Below are positions 42,237-52,290 of a stretch of DNA of 64,000 nt, in pieces. The stretch covers positions 372,001 to 436,000 of the forward strand of contig NZ_FOXA01000001.1 in the NCBI RefSeq assembly GCF_900115595.1, read 5' to 3'. A program made the position numbers and the translations under genes. The DNA comes from Tranquillimonas alkanivorans (GTDB lineage Bacteria > Pseudomonadota > Alphaproteobacteria > Rhodobacterales > Rhodobacteraceae). The notes below the pieces were generated by a model. It was given only the letters and a program-made list of their open reading frames with translations. It made no database searches and had not been told where the DNA came from. The number at the start of each line of letters is the position of its first letter. Within the stretch, counting starts at the first letter, position 1.

Positions 42237-43379
42237 ATGTCCGTCGATCCCGTCGAGCTGACGCAACGCCTGGTCCGCTGCCCCTCGGTCACGCCCGACG
42301 AAGGCGGGGCGCTGAGCCTGCTGGAAGAGCTGCTGTCGGGGGCCGGCTTCGCCTGCACCCGGGTCGAGCGGAACGGCGTGCAGAACCTGTTCGCGCGCTG
42401 GGGTGACGGCGGCAACGCCCGCGTCTTCGGGTTCAACGGGCATACCGACGTGGTGCCCGTGGGCGATCGAGAGGCCTGGACGCACGACCCGTTCGGCGCC
42501 GAGATCGTGGACGGCGTGCTCTATGGCCGCGGGGCGACCGACATGAAGTCGGGCGTCGCGGCCTTCGTCGCCGCGGCCGTGGAATTCGTTCGCGAGACGC
42601 CGCCGGAAGGATCGGTCGTGCTGGCGATAACCGGGGACGAGGAAGGCGACGCGGTGGACGGCACGCGCGCGCTGCTCGACTGGATGGCGGAGCACGGCGA
42701 GCGAATGGACGTCTGCCTGGTGGGCGAGCCGACCTGCCCCGAAACGATGGGCGAGATGATCAAGATCGGGCGGCGCGGCTCGTTGACCGCCCACATCACC
42801 GCGACCGGCGTGCAGGGGCATTCGGCCTATCCGCACCGCGCCAAGAACCCGCTGCCGGCGATGGCGAAGCTGGTGGACCGGCTCTCCTCCGCCACGCTGG
42901 ACGAGGGGACGGAGCATTTCGATCCCTCGACGCTGGCCGTCACGACCGTGGACACCGGAAATCCCGCCAACAACGTGATCCCGGCGGCCTGCAGGGCCGG
43001 CGTCAACATCCGCTTCAACGACGCGCACAGCTCCGCCTCGCTGACCGAGTGGCTGCAGGCGGAGGCGAACAAGGTCGCGGTCGAGACCGGGATCGACATC
43101 GCGATGACGGTGAAGGTGTCGGGCGAAAGCTTCCTGACGCCGCCGGGCGACTTGTCGGACCTCGTGGCAAAGGCGGTTCAGGCCGAAACGGGCGTGGCGC
43201 CGAAGCTGTCGACCACGGGCGGGACCTCGGACGCCCGTTTCGTCAAGGATCATTGCCCAGTGGTCGAGTTCGGGCTGGTGGGCCAGACGATGCACCAGGT
43301 GGACGAGCGGGTGGAGGTGGCGCAGATCGCGCAGCTCAAGGGTATCTACACCCGCATCCTGCGCGACTACTTCGCCTGA
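42237..43379 (+). CDS. dapE: Succinyl-diaminopimelate desuccinylase
   Basis: A 380-residue zinc peptidase-like enzyme that removes the succinyl group in the DAP pathway. Zinc and catalytic motifs are [22 protein letters not shown] and [11 protein letters not shown]. The dimerisation domain (residues 180-290) and C-terminal [10 protein letters not shown] (metal His) are intact. The start at 42237 follows GAAGGAG by 8 bases; the open frame upstream crosses a repeat and is excluded. Confidence 0.96.
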   Translation: MSVDPVELTQRLVRCPSVTPDEGGALSLLEELLSGAGFACTRVERNGVQNLFARWGDGGNARVFGFNGHTDVVPVGDREAWTHDPFGAEIVDGVLYGRGATDMKSGVAAFVAAAVEFVRETPPEGSVVLAITGDEEGDAVDGTRALLDWMAEHGERMDVCLVGEPTCPETMGEMIKIGRRGSLTAHITATGVQGHSAYPHRAKNPLPAMAKLVDRLSSATLDEGTEHFDPSTLAVTTVDTGNPANNVIPAACRAGVNIRFNDAHSSASLTEWLQAEANKVAVETGIDIAMTVKVSGESFLTPPGDLSDLVAKAVQAETGVAPKLSTTGGTSDARFVKDHCPVVEFGLVGQTMHQVDERVEVAQIAQLKGIYTRILRDYFA

Positions 43380-43506
43380 GCGAACGGGGCGCGGAACCCC
43401 TTCGCGCGGGGCTGCATGAACCGGAATGGCGCGCCACCGGAACCGGGGCCGCGCGCCGCCGGTTTTCGATGTGACCTCTCACAACGCGCGTGCTACGTCC
43501 CGGTCC

Positions 43507-45777
43507 ATGACACGTGTCCCCACCAAGGCCGAGATCCTCGACTGGATCTCCGAGAACCCCACCCTCACCGCGAAGCGCGACATCGCCAAGGCCTTCGGGG
43601 TCAAGGGCGCAGCGCGCATCGACCTCAAGCGGCTTCTGAAGGAGCTCGAGCAGGAGGGGCACCTGAGCAAGCGCGGCAAGACCTACCGCGACCCCGAGAA
43701 GCTGCCGCCGGTGTCGGTGCTTCAGGTGACCGGCCCCGACGACCAGGGTGACCTGCACGCCCGGCCGCTGGAATGGCACGGCGAGGGGGCGGAGCCCAGC
43801 GTGCTGATGATCACCCGCGCCGCTGACCCGGCGCTGGGGCAAGGCGACCGCATCCTCGCCCGGCTGACCGAGGTGAAGGGCGAACCGCACCAGTACGAGG
43901 GGCGCGTCATCCGCCGCATCGGCAGCAACCCGCGCCGCGTGCTGGGCATCTTCCGCAAGGGGGCCGAGGGCGGCCGCGTCGTGCCCATCGACAAGGGCGC
44001 GGACCTTGAGTTCATGGTGAAGCCCGACGCGGTGCACGGCGCGAAGGACGGCGAACTGGTCGAGGCCGAGCAGGCCGGCCCGCGCGAGCGCATGGGCCTG
44101 CCGCGCGCCCGCATCGTCAACAGGCTGGGCGATCCGACCGCGCCGAGAGCGGTGTCGCTGATCGCCATCCACCAGCATGGCATTCCCGATGCCTTCCCCG
44201 ACGAGGTGGTGGCCGAGGCCGACCGGATGAAGCCCGCCGGCCTGAAGGGCCGCGAGGACCTGCGCGAGCTGCCGCTGGTCACCATCGACCCCTCGGACGC
44301 CCGCGACCACGACGACGCGGTCTTCGCCGAGCCGGACCCCGACCCGAAGAACCCGGGCGGCCACATCGTCTGGGTCGCCATCGCCGACGTCGCCCACTAC
44401 GTCCGGCCCGGCAGCGCGCTGGATCGCGAGGCGCGCAAGCGGGGCAACTCGACCTATTTCCCCGACCGGGTGGTGCCGATGCTGCCCGACCGGCTGTCGG
44501 GCGACCTGTGTTCGCTTCACGAGGGCGTGCCGCGCGCGGTGATCGCCGTGCGCATGCGGCTGAACGCGCAGGGACACAAGATCTCGCACCGCTTCGTGCG
44601 GGGGCTGATGCGCTCGGTCGCGTCGCTCAGCTACGAGGACGTGCAGGAGGCCGAGGAGGGGCGCCCGAACGAGAAGTGCGCGCCGCTTCTGGCCGACGTG
44701 ATCAACCCGCTTTTCGCCGCCCACCGCGCCGCCAGGCAGGCGCGCGAGGTACGCCAGCCCCTCGACCTCGATCTTCCCGAGCGGCGGATCGAGCTGAACG
44801 AGGAGGGGCATGTTGTCTCGGTGGCGTTCAAGGAGAGGCTCGAGGCACACAAGCTGATCGAGGAGTTCATGATCCTCGCCAACGTCGCCGCGGCCGAGAC
44901 GCTGTTCGAGAAGAACCGCCCCCTGCTCTACCGCGTGCACGAGGAGCCGTCGCCCGACAAGCTGGACGCCCTGCGCGAGGTGGCGCAGGCCTCAGGCTTC
45001 AACCTGGCCAAGGGGCAGGTGCTTCACACGCGGCACCTGAACACGCTTCTGGCGCAGGCCGAGGGGACCGAGTTCGACGAGCTTCTGAACATGTCCACCC
45101 TGCGCTCTATGACGCAGGCGTACTATTACCCCGAGAATTTCGGGCATTTCGGGCTGGCTCTGCGCAGCTACGCACACTTCACCTCGCCCATCCGCCGCTA
45201 TGCCGACCTCGTCGTGCACCGCGCGCTGATCTCGGCCCACCGCTGGGGCGACGACGGGCTGTCGCCGGAAGAGATCGAGGATCTCGAGGCGACGGCCAAG
45301 CACATCTCGGACACCGAGCGGCGGTCGATGACGGCCGAGCGGGACACCACCGACCGCTACCTCGCCGCTTACCTCTCGGACCGGATCGGGGCCGAGATGA
45401 CCGGCCGGGTCTCGGGCGTGCAGCGCTTCGGCGTGTTCGTGAAGCTCGACGACACGGGCGCCGACGGGCTGATCCCCGTGCGCGCGCTGGGGCGGGAGTT
45501 CTTCCACTTCGATCCCGACGCGCAGACGCTGATGGGCTCGGACACCGGGCTGACGGTCGGCGTCGGGCAGCGCGTGACGGTGAAGCTGGCCGAGGCCGAG
45601 CCGGTCACCGGCGGCGTGCTGCTGGAGCTTCTGGAGATCGAGGGCGACCAGGTTCCGCGCGGCCCGCGCCCGATGCGCGGGCGCAAGGCACCGAAGGGCG
45701 CGAAGGGCCGCAAGCCGGGACGCGACAAGGCGCGCAAGGACAAGGCCAAGCGCAAGGTCACCCGGCGGAGGAGCTGA
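43507..45777 (+). CDS. rnr: Ribonuclease R
   Basis: A 756-residue 3-to-5 exoribonuclease that degrades structured RNA. It has an N-terminal winged-helix region (1-65), cold-shock domains and the RNB catalytic domain with TIDPSDARDHDDAVF (Asp cluster). SIRRYADLVVHR-like PIRRYADLVVH is present, followed by an S1 domain (about 640-715) and a long Lys/Arg tail rich in RGRKAPKGAKGRK. The ATG at 43507 fits the family start. The basic tail is typical of RNase R. Confidence 0.96.
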   Translation: MTRVPTKAEILDWISENPTLTAKRDIAKAFGVKGAARIDLKRLLKELEQEGHLSKRGKTYRDPEKLPPVSVLQVTGPDDQGDLHARPLEWHGEGAEPSVLMITRAADPALGQGDRILARLTEVKGEPHQYEGRVIRRIGSNPRRVLGIFRKGAEGGRVVPIDKGADLEFMVKPDAVHGAKDGELVEAEQAGPRERMGLPRARIVNRLGDPTAPRAVSLIAIHQHGIPDAFPDEVVAEADRMKPAGLKGREDLRELPLVTIDPSDARDHDDAVFAEPDPDPKNPGGHIVWVAIADVAHYVRPGSALDREARKRGNSTYFPDRVVPMLPDRLSGDLCSLHEGVPRAVIAVRMRLNAQGHKISHRFVRGLMRSVASLSYEDVQEAEEGRPNEKCAPLLADVINPLFAAHRAARQAREVRQPLDLDLPERRIELNEEGHVVSVAFKERLEAHKLIEEFMILANVAAAETLFEKNRPLLYRVHEEPSPDKLDALREVAQASGFNLAKGQVLHTRHLNTLLAQAEGTEFDELLNMSTLRSMTQAYYYPENFGHFGLALRSYAHFTSPIRRYADLVVHRALISAHRWGDDGLSPEEIEDLEATAKHISDTERRSMTAERDTTDRYLAAYLSDRIGAEMTGRVSGVQRFGVFVKLDDTGADGLIPVRALGREFFHFDPDAQTLMGSDTGLTVGVGQRVTVKLAEAEPVTGGVLLELLEIEGDQVPRGPRPMRGRKAPKGAKGRKPGRDKARKDKAKRKVTRRRS

Positions 45778-45801
45778 CGCGCAAGCCTTCGCTCACATAT
45801 T

Positions 45802-45816
45802 CGTAACCCGGTTACG
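45802..45816. promoter_or_regulatory. Palindrome upstream of the lytic transglycosylase
   Basis: CGTAACC-C-GGTTACG is a perfect 7-bp inverted repeat, 25 bp after rnr and 57 bp before the next ATG. It could be an operator; no regulator is known to me for it. Confidence 0.4.
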
Positions 45817-45872
45817 CGGGCCGGGACCGTTCGCTAGAGTGCTTCACGAGCAGTGAAGAACAGGTGACTCCC

Positions 45873-47192
45873 ATGCGCACACTCGTCGGTCTGTGCGGGC
45901 TCGGGCTTATTGCATCGCTCCAGCCGGCCTCCGCCGCTCCCCCGGAACAATCGGTCCGCCCCCAGCCGCGCGCGGCGCAGACCACGGCCGCCGCCGAGAC
46001 GCCGAAGGCCCGTCCGGCCGAGCTGGCCGAGGAAGCGCAGCTGCGGCTGAGCACCATGAACATCGCCTTCGAGCGCTGGATCCGCGACTTCCGCGGCCGC
46101 GCACTGGCGCAGGGCATCGACGACAACGTCTTCGACCGCGCCCTGGGCGACGTGCGCTACAACACCGACGTGATCCAGCGCGACCGCAACCAGTCCGAGT
46201 TCACCAAGACGATCTGGGACTACCTCGACAGCGCCGCCTCGGCCACGCGGGTCGAGAACGGGCGCGCCGCACTGCGCGAGCACGCTGCGCTGCTGGACGA
46301 AATCGAGGCGACCTACGGCGTCGAGAAGGAAGTCGTCGTCGCCGTCTGGGGGTTGGAAAGCGCCTACGGCACCTTCCGTGGCAGTACGCCGACCATCGAG
46401 GCGCTGGCGACGCTGGCCTATGACGGTCGGCGCGGCCGGTTCTTCGAGGCGCAGCTGGTCGCCGCGCTCCAGATCGTGCAGGCCGGCGATGTCGAGCCCG
46501 GCGGCATGACCGGAAGCTGGGCCGGCGCAATGGGCCACACGCAGTTCATCCCGACCTCGTACCTGACCTACGCCGTGGACCACACCGGCGACGGCAAGCG
46601 CGACATCTGGTCGGACGATCCCGCCGACGCGCTGGCCTCCACCGCCGCCTATCTCGAGCGGTTCGGCTGGACGAAGGGCCAGCCCTGGGGCGTCGAGGTG
46701 CGGCTGCCGGAGGGCTTCGACTATGCCCTCGCCGACCGTGACACGACCAAGAGCCCGTCTGACTGGGCCGCGCTCGGCGTGGTCGGTACGGACGGGCGCG
46801 CGGTGCCGGATCACGGAACGGCGTCGATCCTGCTGCCCGCCGGGGCGCGGGGTGCCGCCTTCATGATCTTCGACAATTTCGGCGTGATCGAGCGCTATAA
46901 CACCGCCGACGCCTATGTCATCGGGGTGGGCCACCTGTCGGACCGGCTGGCCGGCGCGGGCCCGATCGAGGCCGACTGGCCGCGCGGCGACCGCGCCCTG
47001 ACCTTCGCCGAGCGGAAAGAGATGCAGTCGCTTCTCACCCGCCGCGGCTTCGACACGCAGGGCGTGGACGGACGCGTCGGGCCGCGCACCATCGCCGCCA
47101 TACGCGGCTTCCAGCGGCGTGCCGGTATGGTGCCGGACGGCTACGCCTCGCTCAGGCTGCTCGACCGCCTGCGGCTTGGCGACGCCTCCTGA
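45873..47192 (+). CDS. Lytic murein transglycosylase (MltB family) with peptidoglycan-binding domain
   Basis: A 439-residue periplasmic enzyme that cuts peptidoglycan glycan strands with anhydro-muramyl formation. The signal peptide ends near PASA (about residue 21). The MltB-type catalytic domain has Glu162 in VWGLESAYGTFRG and GAMGHTQFIPTSY. The C-terminal PG_binding_1 domain is about 365-435 (LLTRRGFDTQGVDGRVGPRTIAAIRGFQ). ATG 45873 is preferred to a GTG at 45864 because of RBS spacing. Confidence 0.93.
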   Translation: MRTLVGLCGLGLIASLQPASAAPPEQSVRPQPRAAQTTAAAETPKARPAELAEEAQLRLSTMNIAFERWIRDFRGRALAQGIDDNVFDRALGDVRYNTDVIQRDRNQSEFTKTIWDYLDSAASATRVENGRAALREHAALLDEIEATYGVEKEVVVAVWGLESAYGTFRGSTPTIEALATLAYDGRRGRFFEAQLVAALQIVQAGDVEPGGMTGSWAGAMGHTQFIPTSYLTYAVDHTGDGKRDIWSDDPADALASTAAYLERFGWTKGQPWGVEVRLPEGFDYALADRDTTKSPSDWAALGVVGTDGRAVPDHGTASILLPAGARGAAFMIFDNFGVIERYNTADAYVIGVGHLSDRLAGAGPIEADWPRGDRALTFAERKEMQSLLTRRGFDTQGVDGRVGPRTIAAIRGFQRRAGMVPDGYASLRLLDRLRLGDAS

Positions 47193-47660
47193 GCTATGGC
47201 GCCGCCACGGCAGCGCCCGCCCTGAAGGCGGGCCGGCGCTGCCTAGGCCGCTGCGCGACCTGGGCGAACGACTGGCGCACCGGCCTGCTTCCGCATTCCG
47301 GACAGGAGTATGGGCTGGAGCGCTCATCGGTCGAAGGGCGTAGAGCCTGCGCCCTGGGTCAACCGGCCGCGCAGGATTACCCACAGGACGTCAAGGACCT
47401 GCACGCAGCGGCGGAAATGCCCCACATGCAGACCGGGATTGCGTTTCGTACACCTTGGCATGCTTGACAGGGGCCAACACATACGCCGTTGCGCCACCCC
47501 GCTCCGACTGGGTGCCTAAAAATTAGGCGGTTCATTTGGCAGCCTGTAGAGACAGGCGGTTGAGGACAGTGCCCCACCCTTTCCCACCGGGTTGTCCACA
47601 GAATCTGTGGGTAGTCCTTAACAAAAGGAACTACGCCTTTCGGGCGGGTCCGACGCGGCC
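47193..47660. other. 468-bp intergenic region
   Basis: No convincing gene. It holds a long palindrome (47209-47243: GGCAGCG, CCCGCC, loop CTGAA, GGCGGG, CCGG, CGCTGCC), and two one-mismatch DnaA-box-like sequences, TTACCCACA (47377-47385) and TTGTCCACA (47592-47600). The second is facing CTACCCACA (47614-47606, minus). There is an AT-richer stretch near 47515-47540. The function is unknown; it may be a regulatory or 3-prime region between converging operons. Confidence 0.5.
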
Positions 47661-48401
47661 TCAGCTTTCCCGCGCCGCCAGAAGCCGCCGACAGCCCGCA
47701 TCCACCGCCGCGTGAAGCGCCAGCGTGAGGACCGCCAGCACGATCAGCGCGGCGAACATCAGGTCGATCTTCGCCCGCCCATTGGCCAGCAGCATCAGGT
47801 AGCCCAGCCCCTTCGACGCCCCCACCCATTCGCCGATGATCGCCCCGATGGGCGCATAGACGGCGGCCAGCCGCAGGCCCGAGGCGAAGCCCGGCAACGC
47901 GGCGGGCACGCGGATGCGCCACATCACCCGCGACGGCCCCGCCCCCATGACGCGGGCGAGGCCCAGCCAATCCCCCGGCGTGCGCATCAGCGCGTCGAAA
48001 AAGGCCGAGGTAACCGGGAAATAGATGATCAGCAGCGCCATCGCGATCTTCGACCACAGCCCGTAGCCCAGCCACAGCGTCAGGATCGGCGCCAGCGCGA
48101 AGACCGGCACGGCCTGGCTGAACACCAGCATCGGGCGCAGGACCGTCCGCGCCAGCGGCGACGCCGCCAGCAGGATGGCCGACCCGAATCCCAGCACCGC
48201 CCCGATGCCGAGACCCGCCAGCACCTCGGCCGAGGTGACCAGCGCATGCTCGGCGATCAGCGCGCGGCTCGTCCACAGCGTCTCGGCCACCAACAGCGGG
48301 CCGGGCAGGATGAAGCGCGGCAGGCCGGTGAACGTGACCAGCGCCTGCCAGAGAAGCACGGCGAGCACGGCGACGCCGGTGATGCGCAAGGCACGGGTCA
48401 T
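47661..48401 (-). CDS. thiX: HMP-precursor ABC transporter permease
   Basis: A 246-residue permease with about six membrane helices and the EAA loop region ARVMGAGPSRVMWRIRVPAALPGFASGLRLAAVYA. It belongs to the SsuC/ThiX type and is the last gene of the thiamine operon. With ThiY and ThiZ it should import a thiamine pyrimidine precursor. Its ATG overlaps the stop of thiZ (ATGA). The substrate is inferred from the operon and the riboswitch. Confidence 0.85.
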   Translation of the reverse strand: MTRALRITGVAVLAVLLWQALVTFTGLPRFILPGPLLVAETLWTSRALIAEHALVTSAEVLAGLGIGAVLGFGSAILLAASPLARTVLRPMLVFSQAVPVFALAPILTLWLGYGLWSKIAMALLIIYFPVTSAFFDALMRTPGDWLGLARVMGAGPSRVMWRIRVPAALPGFASGLRLAAVYAPIGAIIGEWVGASKGLGYLMLLANGRAKIDLMFAALIVLAVLTLALHAAVDAGCRRLLAARES

Positions 48402-49120
48402 TGCGTCTCCATCAGCAGGCGCAGGAGGCGGCCCTGGAACGACAACGTCTCGGGCGCGTCGTAGGGGCGCGGCGGGGCGGCCTCGGGTGGAGTCACGTCC
48501 TGAAGCCCCGCATCGGTCATCAGCAGGATACGGTGGCCCAGCCGCGCGGCCTCGGCCGCGTCGTGGGTGACGTGCAGCACGGTGCGACCCTCCAGCAGCT
48601 CTGCCGCGAGATCCTGCATCCGGGCGCGGGTGCGGGCGTCGAGGGCCGAAAACGGCTCGTCCAGCAGCACCACCGGCCGGTCCTCCATCAGCGTGCGCGC
48701 CAGCGCCGCGCGCTGCCGCTGCCCGCCCGACAGCGCGTGCGGCTTCTTCTCGGCGTGCTCGGTAAGCCCGACGCGCGCCAGCACCTCCCGCGCGCGCGCC
48801 TCGTCGGCCCGCTGCCCCCTCAGCCGCGCGCCCAGCGTGACGTTGCCCAGCACGTCGAGCCACGGCATCAACAGATCGCTCTGCGCCATCAGCGCCACGC
48901 GGTCGGTCAGCGGCAGACCGTCCGCGGCCTGCGCCCCACCCTCGAACGCCACCTCGTCGCCCAGCCCGGCCAGCAGCCGCAGCGCGGTGGACTTGCCGAC
49001 GCCCGAGGGCCCCAGCAGGCAGGTCCACCGCCCCGCCGGGGCCTCCAGCGTCAGGGGCCCGAAGATGCGCATCCCGCCGATCCGGGCGATGCCCGACAGG
49101 TGCAGGGCCGGCGGGGTCAC
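48398..49120 (-). CDS. thiZ: HMP-precursor ABC transporter ATPase
   Basis: A 240-residue ABC ATPase: Walker A GPSGVGKST (about 37-45), signature LSGGQRQRAALAR (about 132-144), Walker B VVLLDEPFSALD, and the His-loop HVTHD. It pairs with the permease ThiX and the binding protein ThiY. Overlaps tenA upstream (ATGA at 49117-49120) and thiX downstream. The regulatory tail is short. Confidence 0.88.
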   Translation of the reverse strand: MTPPALHLSGIARIGGMRIFGPLTLEAPAGRWTCLLGPSGVGKSTALRLLAGLGDEVAFEGGAQAADGLPLTDRVALMAQSDLLMPWLDVLGNVTLGARLRGQRADEARAREVLARVGLTEHAEKKPHALSGGQRQRAALARTLMEDRPVVLLDEPFSALDARTRARMQDLAAELLEGRTVLHVTHDAAEAARLGHRILLMTDAGLQDVTPPEAAPPRPYDAPETLSFQGRLLRLLMETQ

Positions 49121-49785
49121 TTCAGGCCCATGCCCCAGAAGTCGACCTCAAGCCGGGTCGCGGTGGTAAAACGCTGGCACAGACGCGCCCAGCGCGGGCT
49201 TTCCTGCGGCCGTTCGCCCAGCCGCCGCACCACCGCGCCGTCGATCAGCGCCCCCACGTCCCGGCAGACGCTCTGGTAGTCGTAGCCGCCATAGGTGGCG
49301 ATCCAGTCGGCGTAGGGCGTCTCGCCCGCCTCGGCCGCCAGCCGAGCGCCGATCTCGCCATAGCCCAGCACGCAGGGCGCCAGCGCCGCCATCAGGTCGA
49401 GGAAGTCACCCGAATGCCCGGCGTCGAGCACATAGCGGGTGTAGGCAAGGTTCTCCGGCGCCTCCTCGGCGGTGAAGAGTTCGTCCTCCCCGATGCCCTC
49501 GGCCGCGCAGGTCTTCACGTGCAGGCGCATCTCGTCGTCGATCAGGGCGTTCACGGTGGCGGCGCAGGCGCGCATCTCGTCCAGCGTCTCGGCCTTGGTG
49601 ACGGCCAGCGCCCAGGCGCGCGAGAAGTGGATCAGGAACACGTAGTCCTGCACGAGGTAGCGCAGGAACGCCGCGCGCGGCAACGTCCCGTCGCGCAGCC
49701 CCTCGACGAAGGCGTGGCGGGTGTAGTCCCGCCATGCCGTCCCCGCCGCCTCGCGCCAGAGGGGGAAGGTCGCGCCGTAACTCAT
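49117..49785 (-). CDS. tenA: TenA-family aminopyrimidine aminohydrolase
   Basis: A 222-residue all-helical enzyme that hydrolyses aminopyrimidine breakdown products of thiamine to HMP. YLVQDYVFLIHFSRAWALA, EMRLHV and the catalytic Cys138 in LAPCVLGYGEIG are present, with a C-terminal Glu in ATRLEVDFWGMG. It sits between thiY and thiZ, consistent with uptake followed by salvage of degraded thiamine. Overlaps both neighbours by 4 bp. Confidence 0.93.
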   Translation of the reverse strand: MSYGATFPLWREAAGTAWRDYTRHAFVEGLRDGTLPRAAFLRYLVQDYVFLIHFSRAWALAVTKAETLDEMRACAATVNALIDDEMRLHVKTCAAEGIGEDELFTAEEAPENLAYTRYVLDAGHSGDFLDLMAALAPCVLGYGEIGARLAAEAGETPYADWIATYGGYDYQSVCRDVGALIDGAVVRRLGERPQESPRWARLCQRFTTATRLEVDFWGMGLK

Positions 49786-50717
49786 TGCTCGCCCAAGTCC
49801 ACGGCCAGCGCGTCGACCGGGCGCGTGCCCTCGACCAGGCCGGCGTCGTTAAGGAACTGCTCGAACCGGGCATAGCGGCCTTCATCCAACGCCTCGGGGC
49901 GCAGGGCGAAGCGCGGGATGGTGTCGACCCAAGCTTTCTCGTTCAGCTCGTCCTGAAGCTCGGCCGAGGTCGCGGCAAAGATCTCCCAGCTTTCCTGCGC
50001 GTGGTTCACGATGAACTGGGTCGCCTTCTCGGTCGCGGCCATGAAGCGGCGGATCATGTCGGTGTCCATCGTCTCGGGGTTGGCGACATAGATCAGCTCG
50101 TCGTAGGCCGGCAGTCCCTCTTCCTCGAGGTAAAAGCACCGTCCCTCGACGCCCTCGATCTCCATCTGGTTCAGCTCGAAGTTCCGGAACGCGCCGATCA
50201 CAGCGTCCACCTGACCCGACATCAGCGCGGGCGAGAGCGACCAGTTGACGTTCACCAGCTCGATGTCGTCCAGCGTCAGGCCGTTGTTCTCGAGGATCGA
50301 GGACAGCAGCGCCTCTTCCACGCCCGCGACCGAGAAACCGACCTTGCGGCCCTCGAGATCCGCAATTTCCTCCACCGGCCCGTCCTCGAGCACCAGAAGG
50401 CAGTTCAGCGGCGTGGCCACCAGCGTGCCGACGCGCTTGAGCGGCATGCCCTCGGCCACCTGAAGGTGAAGCTGCGGCTGGTACGAGATGGCAATGTCCG
50501 CGCGCCCGGCGGCGGCCATCTTCGGCGGGTCGGCGGGGTCGGCCGGCGCGATCACCTCGACCTCCAGCCCCTGCTCCTCGAAATATCCCTGCTCCTCGGC
50601 GATGACGATGGGGCCGTGGTCAGGGTTCACGAACCAGTCGAGCATCAGCGTCATCTTGTCCTGTGCGAGCGCGGGGGTGGCGGCCACCAGCGCGGCCGCG
50701 AGCGTTGGGTATTTCAT
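49782..50717 (-). CDS. thiY: HMP-precursor ABC transporter substrate-binding protein
   Basis: A 311-residue periplasmic binding protein of the NMT1/ThiY family. The signal peptide is [41 protein letters not shown] is the family-defining start, and [20 protein letters not shown] and [14 protein letters not shown] follow. It is expected to bind N-formyl-4-amino-5-aminomethyl-2-methylpyrimidine-like compounds for delivery to ThiX. AGGAGG upstream. The ATG overlaps the thiF stop region. Confidence 0.92.
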   Translation of the reverse strand: MKYPTLAAALVAATPALAQDKMTLMLDWFVNPDHGPIVIAEEQGYFEEQGLEVEVIAPADPADPPKMAAAGRADIAISYQPQLHLQVAEGMPLKRVGTLVATPLNCLLVLEDGPVEEIADLEGRKVGFSVAGVEEALLSSILENNGLTLDDIELVNVNWSLSPALMSGQVDAVIGAFRNFELNQMEIEGVEGRCFYLEEEGLPAYDELIYVANPETMDTDMIRRFMAATEKATQFIVNHAQESWEIFAATSAELQDELNEKAWVDTIPRFALRPEALDEGRYARFEQFLNDAGLVEGTRPVDALAVDLGEQ

Positions 50718-51697
50718 CGGGTTCCTCCTTGGGTGTCGCCGAGAGCGACGAGTGCGATTTCTCCGTCCCACACCTGCGCCAGCCGCTCGGCCGCCTGCCA
50801 CGAGCGCAGGCCCGAGCGGCAGCAGAGGACGGCGCGCTGACCTGCATGCGGCACAGGGCCTTGGGGACCGAAGGCAGTGACGGGGATCCGGTGCGCGCCG
50901 GGGCGGGCCAGCGGTCCCTCGTCCTCGCCCCGCAGGTCCACCACGAAGTCGGCGTCCGAGATGCGTGACGCGGCCAGAAAGCGCGGCTGGCGCGTGGGTT
51001 CGGGCGCGCCGTCGAAGCGGAAACCGCCGAAGCGGAAGCCGCGCGCGTCGAACGTGACGAGCCGGCCCAACGGCGACGGCTCGATCCCCACCAGCACCGC
51101 CACCGCCATCTGCGCCTGAAGCGCGCCGATCACGCCGACGACCGGGCCCAGCACGCCATCCTCGGCGCAGGAGCCCAGCCGTTGCGGCAGGTCGGGGAAC
51201 ACCGCGCGCAGCGACGGCGCACCGCCGCAGAACCCGCCGCAATAGCCCTCAAGGCCGATGACGCTCGCGCTGACCAGCGGCAGCCCGGCGGCGCGGCAGG
51301 TGTCGGACAGAATGTAGCTCGCCGCGAAGCTGTCGGCACAGTCGAGCACGAGGTCCATGCCATCACAGAGCGGTCCGGCCGTTTCGGGGTCGAGCGCACC
51401 CACCACCGGCTCCATCCGGCACTCCGGGTTCAGCGCGGCGATGTGGGCGGCGGCGGCCCGCGCCTTGGCCTGCCCGATGTCGCTTTCGCGGAACAACGTC
51501 TGGCGGTGCAGGTTCGATGTCTCCACTCGGTCGGGATCGACCAGCCGCACCTGCCCGACGCCTGCGCCGCCGAGGTACTGGAGCACCGGCGCGGCCAGCC
51601 CCCCGGCCCCCACGACCAGCACCCGCGCGGCGGCGAGCTTCGCCTGCCCCTCCGGCCCCAGCTCGGGCACGGCGATCTGGCGGGCGTAGCGGCTCAC
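50714..51697 (-). CDS. thiF: ThiF adenylyltransferase fused to a rhodanese domain
   Basis: A 327-residue fusion. Residues 1-240 are an E1-like ThiF/MoeB adenylyltransferase: [39 protein letters not shown], and [21 protein letters not shown] with the conserved Cys. Residues about 245-325 are a rhodanese domain ([11 protein letters not shown]) with the persulfide Cys in LCCRSGLRS. It activates and probably sulfurates the ThiS C-terminus. The start is GTG, overlapping the thiE stop as GTGA. Confidence 0.88.
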   Translation of the reverse strand: MSRYARQIAVPELGPEGQAKLAAARVLVVGAGGLAAPVLQYLGGAGVGQVRLVDPDRVETSNLHRQTLFRESDIGQAKARAAAAHIAALNPECRMEPVVGALDPETAGPLCDGMDLVLDCADSFAASYILSDTCRAAGLPLVSASVIGLEGYCGGFCGGAPSLRAVFPDLPQRLGSCAEDGVLGPVVGVIGALQAQMAVAVLVGIEPSPLGRLVTFDARGFRFGGFRFDGAPEPTRQPRFLAASRISDADFVVDLRGEDEGPLARPGAHRIPVTAFGPQGPVPHAGQRAVLCCRSGLRSWQAAERLAQVWDGEIALVALGDTQGGTR

Positions 51698-52290
51698 CGC
51701 GTCGCCTCCAGCCATTGGCGCACACGCGCCTCGGGGTTGTCGTTCAGCGTGATGTCGGTCACGGCCGAGACGATGTCCGCCCCCGCCTCGAACGCGCCCG
51801 CCGCCCGCTCGACGCTCATCCCGCCGATGGCGACCAGGGGGATGCCGCCGATCAGGCGCTTCCACTCGACGACACGCTCGAGCCCCTGCTGCTCCCACTT
51901 CATCTTCTTGAGGATCGTGGGATAGACGGGCCCCAGCGCCACGTAATCCGGCGACAGCGCCAGCGCGCGGTCAAGCTCGGTGCGGTCGTGGGTGCTGATG
52001 CCCAGCTTCAGCCCGGCGCGGCGGATCGCCTGAACGTCCGCGTCGTCCAGATCTTCCTGGCCCAAGTGCACCCAGTCGCAGCGCTCGTCGATGGCGATGC
52101 GCCAGTAGTCGTTGATCACCAGCGTCGCGCCATGGGTCAGACAGAGCGCCTGCGCGCGGGCGATGGCGGGGCGAAGCTCGTCCTCGGGCATGTCCTTGAT
52201 GCGCAGCTGTACGAGCTTCACGCCCAAGGGCAGCGTGCGCTCCAGCCACTCCACGCTGCCGAAAATGGGATAGAAACGGTCGAGGGTCAT
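51694..52290 (-). CDS. thiE: Thiamine-phosphate synthase
   Basis: A 198-residue TIM barrel that joins HMP pyrophosphate to the thiazole phosphate. [52 protein letters not shown] and VAIGGM are in order. It belongs to the shorter Rhodobacterales-type ThiE. ATGA overlap with thiG. The frame could begin further upstream (52626), but that region is thiG. Confidence 0.93.
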   Translation of the reverse strand: MTLDRFYPIFGSVEWLERTLPLGVKLVQLRIKDMPEDELRPAIARAQALCLTHGATLVINDYWRIAIDERCDWVHLGQEDLDDADVQAIRRAGLKLGISTHDRTELDRALALSPDYVALGPVYPTILKKMKWEQQGLERVVEWKRLIGGIPLVAIGGMSVERAAGAFEAGADIVSAVTDITLNDNPEARVRQWLEATR

